Assembly (NCBI GenBank): GCA_016490735.1
Contig: JAEMWC010000272.1
Location: forward strand, 495,001-559,000
From: Pachyseris speciosa
Taxonomy: Eukaryota > Cnidaria > Anthozoa > Scleractinia > Pachyseridae
Length of the DNA stretch: 64,000 bases
Direction of reading: 5' to 3'
Under the pieces are notes generated by a model that saw only the letters and a program-made list of their open reading frames with translations, was not told where the DNA came from and searched no databases. Of the stretch, positions 36,301 to 42,300 are shown one piece after another (position 1 is the first letter of the stretch; each line of letters starts with the position of its first letter). The translations under genes and the position numbers were made by a program.

Positions 36301-39300
36301 GATTTCAATCCCAAAGTATGCGTTTACTGTGGGGATGTGAGTCACAAACCATCGAACTGTCAAAAGATTACTAAAATCGAAGAAAGAAGAGCAACACTAG
36401 CGCAGAAGAATTTGTGCTTTAATTGTGCCACACCTAATCATCGCGCCGCGGAATGTTTTAGCAAAGCCACGTGTCAGCATTGCAAAAAACGACATCACAC
36501 GTCAATATGCGACCGTAACCTTACACCCAAAGATGGAAGGAAGGATAAAAATACCCTGATGACCGCAAGCGGAAGTAACGAGGGAATATTGCCGATAATC
36601 CCAATCAAAGTTGACGGGATAACTTGTCGTGCGTTAATTGATACTGGGGCCGGAAGTTCTTACGCTTCAGGGAAGCTAATAGATCTGCTCAAGAAGAAAC
36701 CGTGTGAAACGAAAACAAGACGAGTTCCCAAGTAACAAAGCTGGAAATGTACGATACACTAGTTGAATCATTGGACGGGGATTTCAGCATGAGTGTTAAA
36801 CTTACTAAGGTTCACAAAGGAGAACTGTTAACTGTTGATAATCCACACTATCAACAGTTAATCGACAGCTACAGTCATTTAAGATTGAAGATTTAGACTA
36901 AAAGGAAGAACTTCCCGTGCACGTGGTACTACGGAGTGGCGAATATGCACGAATCACGACTGAAACTAAACCGCACATTGGCAGAGATGGAGAACCAATA
37001 GCTGAGAAAACAAAACTGGGGTGGTTCATGATGTCGCCGGGACAAGAATTCGACCGTAATCGCATGATGTTAACTCAAACTAGTCAAACTGATTATGAAG
37101 AACTTTGTCGTCTGGATGTCCTAGGTTTAGCAGATTCTTCAGAGCACGATCAACTAGCGGTCTACCGCGAGTTTAAGGAGCAGCTGGTAAGAAACGAAGA
37201 AGGATGGTATGAGACAGGTCTACCATGGCGTGGAAATCACCCCCCTTTACCCTCTAACAAGCAAGGAAGTCTTCGCCGTCTGACTAACCTGAACAAGAAA
37301 CTTGAGCGTCATGGTTTGACAGCTGAGGACGATCAAATCATTCGAGGACAGAAGGAACAAGGGATAATTGAAGACTGCCCTCTTGAGCCTACTGGAACTG
37401 AGTTCTACATCCCTCACAAACCTGTAATACGCGAAGAAGCTGCGAGCACTAAACTACGAGTAGTGTACGACGCCTCAGCCAGAGCTCACGCGAGCGCTCC
37501 ATCTTTGAACGAATGTTTATACCCAGGGCCCCCGCTACAAAACAAGTTATGGGACGTCTTGGTTCGGCAACGTTTTCACCCTGTAGCGATATTCGGCGAC
37601 ATCCAGAAAGCCTTCTTACAGATACGAATCAAGGGAAATGAGCGGGACGCTCTTCGTTTCCACTGGCGCACGAACGAACACTCTGATTTAGAGACTCTCA
37701 GGTTCACACGTGCTTTATTCGGTTTGACTTGCTCGCCTTTCCTTCTAGGGGGAGTCATCGAACAGCATTTGCAGTCATGGGAGCGCAAATTGCCGGAAGT
37801 TGTGGCTGCACTGCGCAAGAGTTTATACGTGGACGACCTGCTGAATGGTGGTCAGACGGCCGAAGAAGCACGAAAACGCAAGAGCACTGCCATTGAGGTA
37901 TTTGGTGACGCAAAGTTTGTGTTACACAAGTGGAACTCCAACGTTGCGGAATTAGAAGAGACACATGAAAGAGAAAATGTGGACAGTGAGATATCATTCG
38001 CCAAGCAGCAGTTAGGAGCGTAGACGAATGAATCTAAGGTACTTGGGTTGCTCTGGAACAAGCAATTAGACACATTGACTGTGACCTTTCCTCAAGACGA
38101 AACACCAGCAACCAAAAGAGAACTGCTGAAGAAGCTAGCTAAAGTCTATGACCCTCTGGGTTTGACAACACCATTCACGTTACAAGGGAAGTTGATCTAC
38201 CGAGACATCTGCAACCAGAAACTACCATGGGACGCACAACTTACTAGAAACCTTACTGAGAGAGTGAAGAAGTGGGAACAGACCCTACCGACTGGTGTCA
38301 CGGTGCCACGCCCTGTGATGAACTTTAGAGAACCTGTGCTAAGTTTGGAGTTACACGCTTTCGGCGATGCAAGCACACAAGTAGTAGGCGCTGCCGTTTA
38401 CGCTGTGATACAACAATCAAGTGGAACTACCCAACGTCTGGTGGCAGCCAGAGGCCGGCTAGCTAAACAGGGACTTACAGTGCCTCGCCTGGAATTGATT
38501 TCCGCCCACATGGCAACAAACCTGGTGATTAATTTGAAGAACGCGTTAAATGACCTACCCAGCCCAAGAGTCTATGCCTGGTTAGACAGCACAGTTGCAT
38601 TACACTGGATTGGCGGCAACGGAGAGTACAAGCAGTTCGTGAGCAACCGAGTTGAGAAGATTCACCAGCGCCCTGAGATCGAATGGAGACATGTACCAAC
38701 ACATGATAACCCTGCTGACTTAGCAAGTAGAGGAGGAGAAATTACTGGTCTATGGCTGAATGGGCCTGAATGGCTTTCGAACAATGAAAATTGGCCCCCC
38801 AATCCAGTGACGTCCGCGTCAGCAGCCACAGAGGAAGAAGCTAAGGTGATCAGGGAAGTGCTTAAAACCAGCCAAACTAAATATTCTGCTGACGTCATGG
38901 ATCAGCTACTGGAGAGGCACGGCCTGCGCCGCGCGTTGCGAGTGAATGACTGGGTTGCAAGATTCATACGTAACTGTAGAGGAAGACAGAAACTGTCAGG
39001 TCCCTTGTCGAAGTCTGAGATCGACAACGTGAGACGAAGATGGGTGCTCCTAGTACAGCAGCGGGATAAACTAAAGCCTCACTACGAGCACACACAGAAG
39101 GCACTTAACTTGCAGACCAATGCCAGTGGTTTACTCGAATGCCATGGGCGAATTCAAGGGAAATACCCAATCTATTTGCCGACCAAAGCTGTTTTTACCC
39201 GGAAGTTAGTTCAGAAAGTACACTGCGAAACCCTCCACGGTGGTGTCGGTTTAACAATGGCAGCAGTTAGAGAGCAGTACTGGGTCCCCAAACTACGAAG

Positions 39301-42300
39301 TCTAGCTAAATCTGTGCGAAGTGAGTGTCATGGCTGCAAGAGATTCACTGCCACGCCAGTTACTGCACCAGCACCAGGACCACTTCCTGAAGATCGCACT
39401 GCTGTTGGAGCGGCATTAGAAGTTGTTGGCGTAGATTTCGCTGGACCCATCAGATACAAACAGAACAAGAAGAGTGAGAAAAAGGCCTACTTAACCATTT
39501 TCACCTGTAGCCTGTCTAGGGCCGTTCATCTTGAATTACTACCAAGTTTAGAGACCGAAAAATTCATCCCGTGTTTGAAGCGCTTCATAGCTCGCCGAGG
39601 CAGACCACGAGTGGTTTATTCAGATAATGGGGGCACCTTTATTAAAACCAGCAAGTGGCTTCGTCAGCTACGCAAGGACGGGCGCCTCCAAGACCTTCTT
39701 GATGACTATGAAATCAACTGGAAGTTCAACTTAAGCCGCGCCCCATGGTGGGGTGGGCATTTCGAGCGCTTGATCGGAGTGGTTAAGTCAGCCATGTACA
39801 AGGTGATTGGGGGAGGCGTACTAACCTGGGACGAACTCAGTGAGGTGCTGCTTGACGTGGAGACTCAGATAAATCGTCGGCCCTTGAGTTACGTCGAGGA
39901 CGACGTAGAATTGCCAATCCTCACCCCCTCAAGTTTCCTGTTCCAGCGCACCAACCAGATACCTGAACAAGATACATGGCGAATTGAAGATCCAGCCCTC
40001 AGAAAACGCGCGAAATACTTGAAGACTTGCAAGGAAAACCTTTGGAAACGGTGGAAAAGAGAGTACCTGACAGCCTTACGAGAGCGTCACAACCTGACCC
40101 ATAAAGAAGCGAAATTCAAGCCTAAAGTTGGAGATGTGGTCATCATCAAAACTGATAACAAGAATCGGGGAACCTGGCCACTAGCCATAGTGAGTGCGAG
40201 CTTCCCCGGGAGAGATGGCATTATTCGTGCTGTGGAACTCAAGACCACACACGGTACAATAGAACGACCCGTTCAGCATTTATACCCACAAGAGATTGCC
40301 TATGACAAGCATACTGTTCGCGACACATCCAAGGATACGATTTCTGTACCGCTGGACCCCAGCGCAGCAGTGTTCAGGCCGCGACGAGACGCTGCAGTTG
40401 CTGCGAAAACCAGGATCCAAGAACTGAATGAACTTGAGCTCGATTGAGCACGGAACACAGACATTTTCTGTATAATCGTTATTTTTTCTTTCCTTCGCTA
40501 GCTACATAAGAACGCGACGAGAACTTTGTTTTAGCATTATTATGTTTATCTCCTCCGGAGAGAAACAGGGGGAGGGTGTCGGTAAGCTTTGCATTGTCTA
40601 AGAGTTAGGTTATCTTGATAATAGCTGACAGAAGAAATGAGAGTAATTGACCGCTGTTATTTTTGCGTGATATCATTAAGCTGTTTATCTATTAGTAATT
40701 TCCGCAGAGATGTCCGGAGATAAACCTAGTGATTAATCAAACCAATCACGAACAACTACGCGGTTTTTTTTTTCTTAAATCAATCCTTGTATAACTAATC
40801 GGATACGGGTTAAAAGAGGACGAGTGGAAGCGAACGTGTTTGTTGTGAAACTAAGTGATCGTGGTTTATATTGGAATAAAACGTGGAACGTGTTTGTTGT
40901 GAAACTAAGTGATCGTGGTTTATATTGGAATAAAACGTGGAATTCTACTTTATCGTGACTTTTGTTGGAGAACACTGTTCTTGGAGGCGAACAATTCTCC
41001 AAAGACGAACTGGGAATTTGGCCGGTCGGACACTTAGTACCTTTGGGACTCGACTATTGATAAATTTCTCGACCTACCGCCGCATATTTTGGAATTTCTG
41101 AGTACTGAAGATGACCACAAACAGAAATTTTTGGCAGTAGGTCGGAGTGGCTGTAGAGTTAGTTTATATGTGAAAGAATTGGGAGAAGGAACGGGTGCTG
41201 TCAAAAATTCTCGATATTTCCCAGCATGCAATGCGCTCGAGATGTTGAAAATGGCGGAAAGGCTCAAATGCACTGGAACAAAAGGCTGTATCTACGCTCG
41301 GGAGAAGAATATGAACAGAAAAAGTCATTTCTAAGCTAGAACAAGGACTGAATTTTGTTATGATGATTGAAGTTTGGTTTTACGACGATGATTTCTTTAA
41401 AAAACATGAAGGCAAAAAGCGGCATTTCGTCGTTTCTCTTCTCTCCTTCTTGTCCAAACTCAAAAGGCCATTTTTTGTAAAAAATCGCTACGTTTCTTGC
41501 GTTTATTGGATATCCAAATTTAAAGGACATCCCATTTCGTGCTCACAACTGACAGCACAATATTCGTGCGATTGAGAAGGTTGCAAGGTTTTGAAGCATG
41601 GGAGTCTTGTGCGGCCGGATTTGGCCGGCACGGGCGCCAATGGGTTAACAGGGAGGAAGTCAGTTTATTTAACAATTATTCACCGAATTGGAGGTGGTGG
41701 ATATTTACCGAGCCGAGTTAACCAATCAGAGCGCGCGAAAAGCACTATTCACTTGTTTGGTATATACAGTACTAATAGCGTATACTGGCGCAATAGCTAA
41801 GGCATGAATGCAAGTTTGATCGTCTTCTGTTACATAAGATCCAAAGTAAAACATGCAAATACTTTTGTTTTATGCCATCTTTTGCAGGCATTTGACCAAA
41901 GATCTATAATTGGAGCATCGCTGAAGGTGAGTTTCCATGTCCAGCTAATTTCAAACTTACTGTTTCTTTGTTCCTCTGTAACTACTGTAAGTGCATTCAT
42001 AGATATCGTACTATTCTTCTCTTACAGTATGGACGTTTATTTGTGGAAACATTTCTGAAGCTTGGAATGCCGATTCTGGATTTGATGTTTAGAACACATA
42101 AGGTGTGTAGTCCATTGCTTTGACTTCGATTGACGAATAACGTTCCATCATCATCACCATCATCGCCATCACCAATCACCATCACTATCACCACCACCAT
42201 CAACATCATCACCATCACCACCACCATCATCACCATCACCACCACCATCATTATCATCATCATCATCATAATCATAACCACCACCACCAACATCATCATC

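Larger units (their letters stand above)
34764..41003 (+). mobile_element. BEL/Pao LTR retrotransposon
   Basis: Two LTRs (34764-35158 and 40577-41003) flank gag, protease, reverse transcriptase, RNase H and integrase in BEL/Pao order. GACG directly precedes the left LTR (34760-34763) and follows the right one (41004-41007), a 4-bp target duplication. A TGG primer-binding site follows the left LTR and a purine tract precedes the right. The coding region carries a frame break near 36735 and an in-frame TAG at 38021, so this copy is not autonomous. It lies in sense orientation in FANCD2 intron 31. Confidence 0.93.
34404..41648. mobile_element. TTAA-flanked piggyBac-type element, split by a BEL/Pao insertion
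   Basis: TTAAACCCATTGGCGCC at 34404 and its mirror GGCGCCAATGGGTTAA ending at 41648 define inverted ends flanked by TTAA, the target of piggyBac transposons. Without the retrotransposon (34764-41003) and one GACG copy the element would be about 1.0 kb and lacks a recognisable transposase, so it is non-autonomous. It lies in FANCD2 intron 31. Confidence 0.7.
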
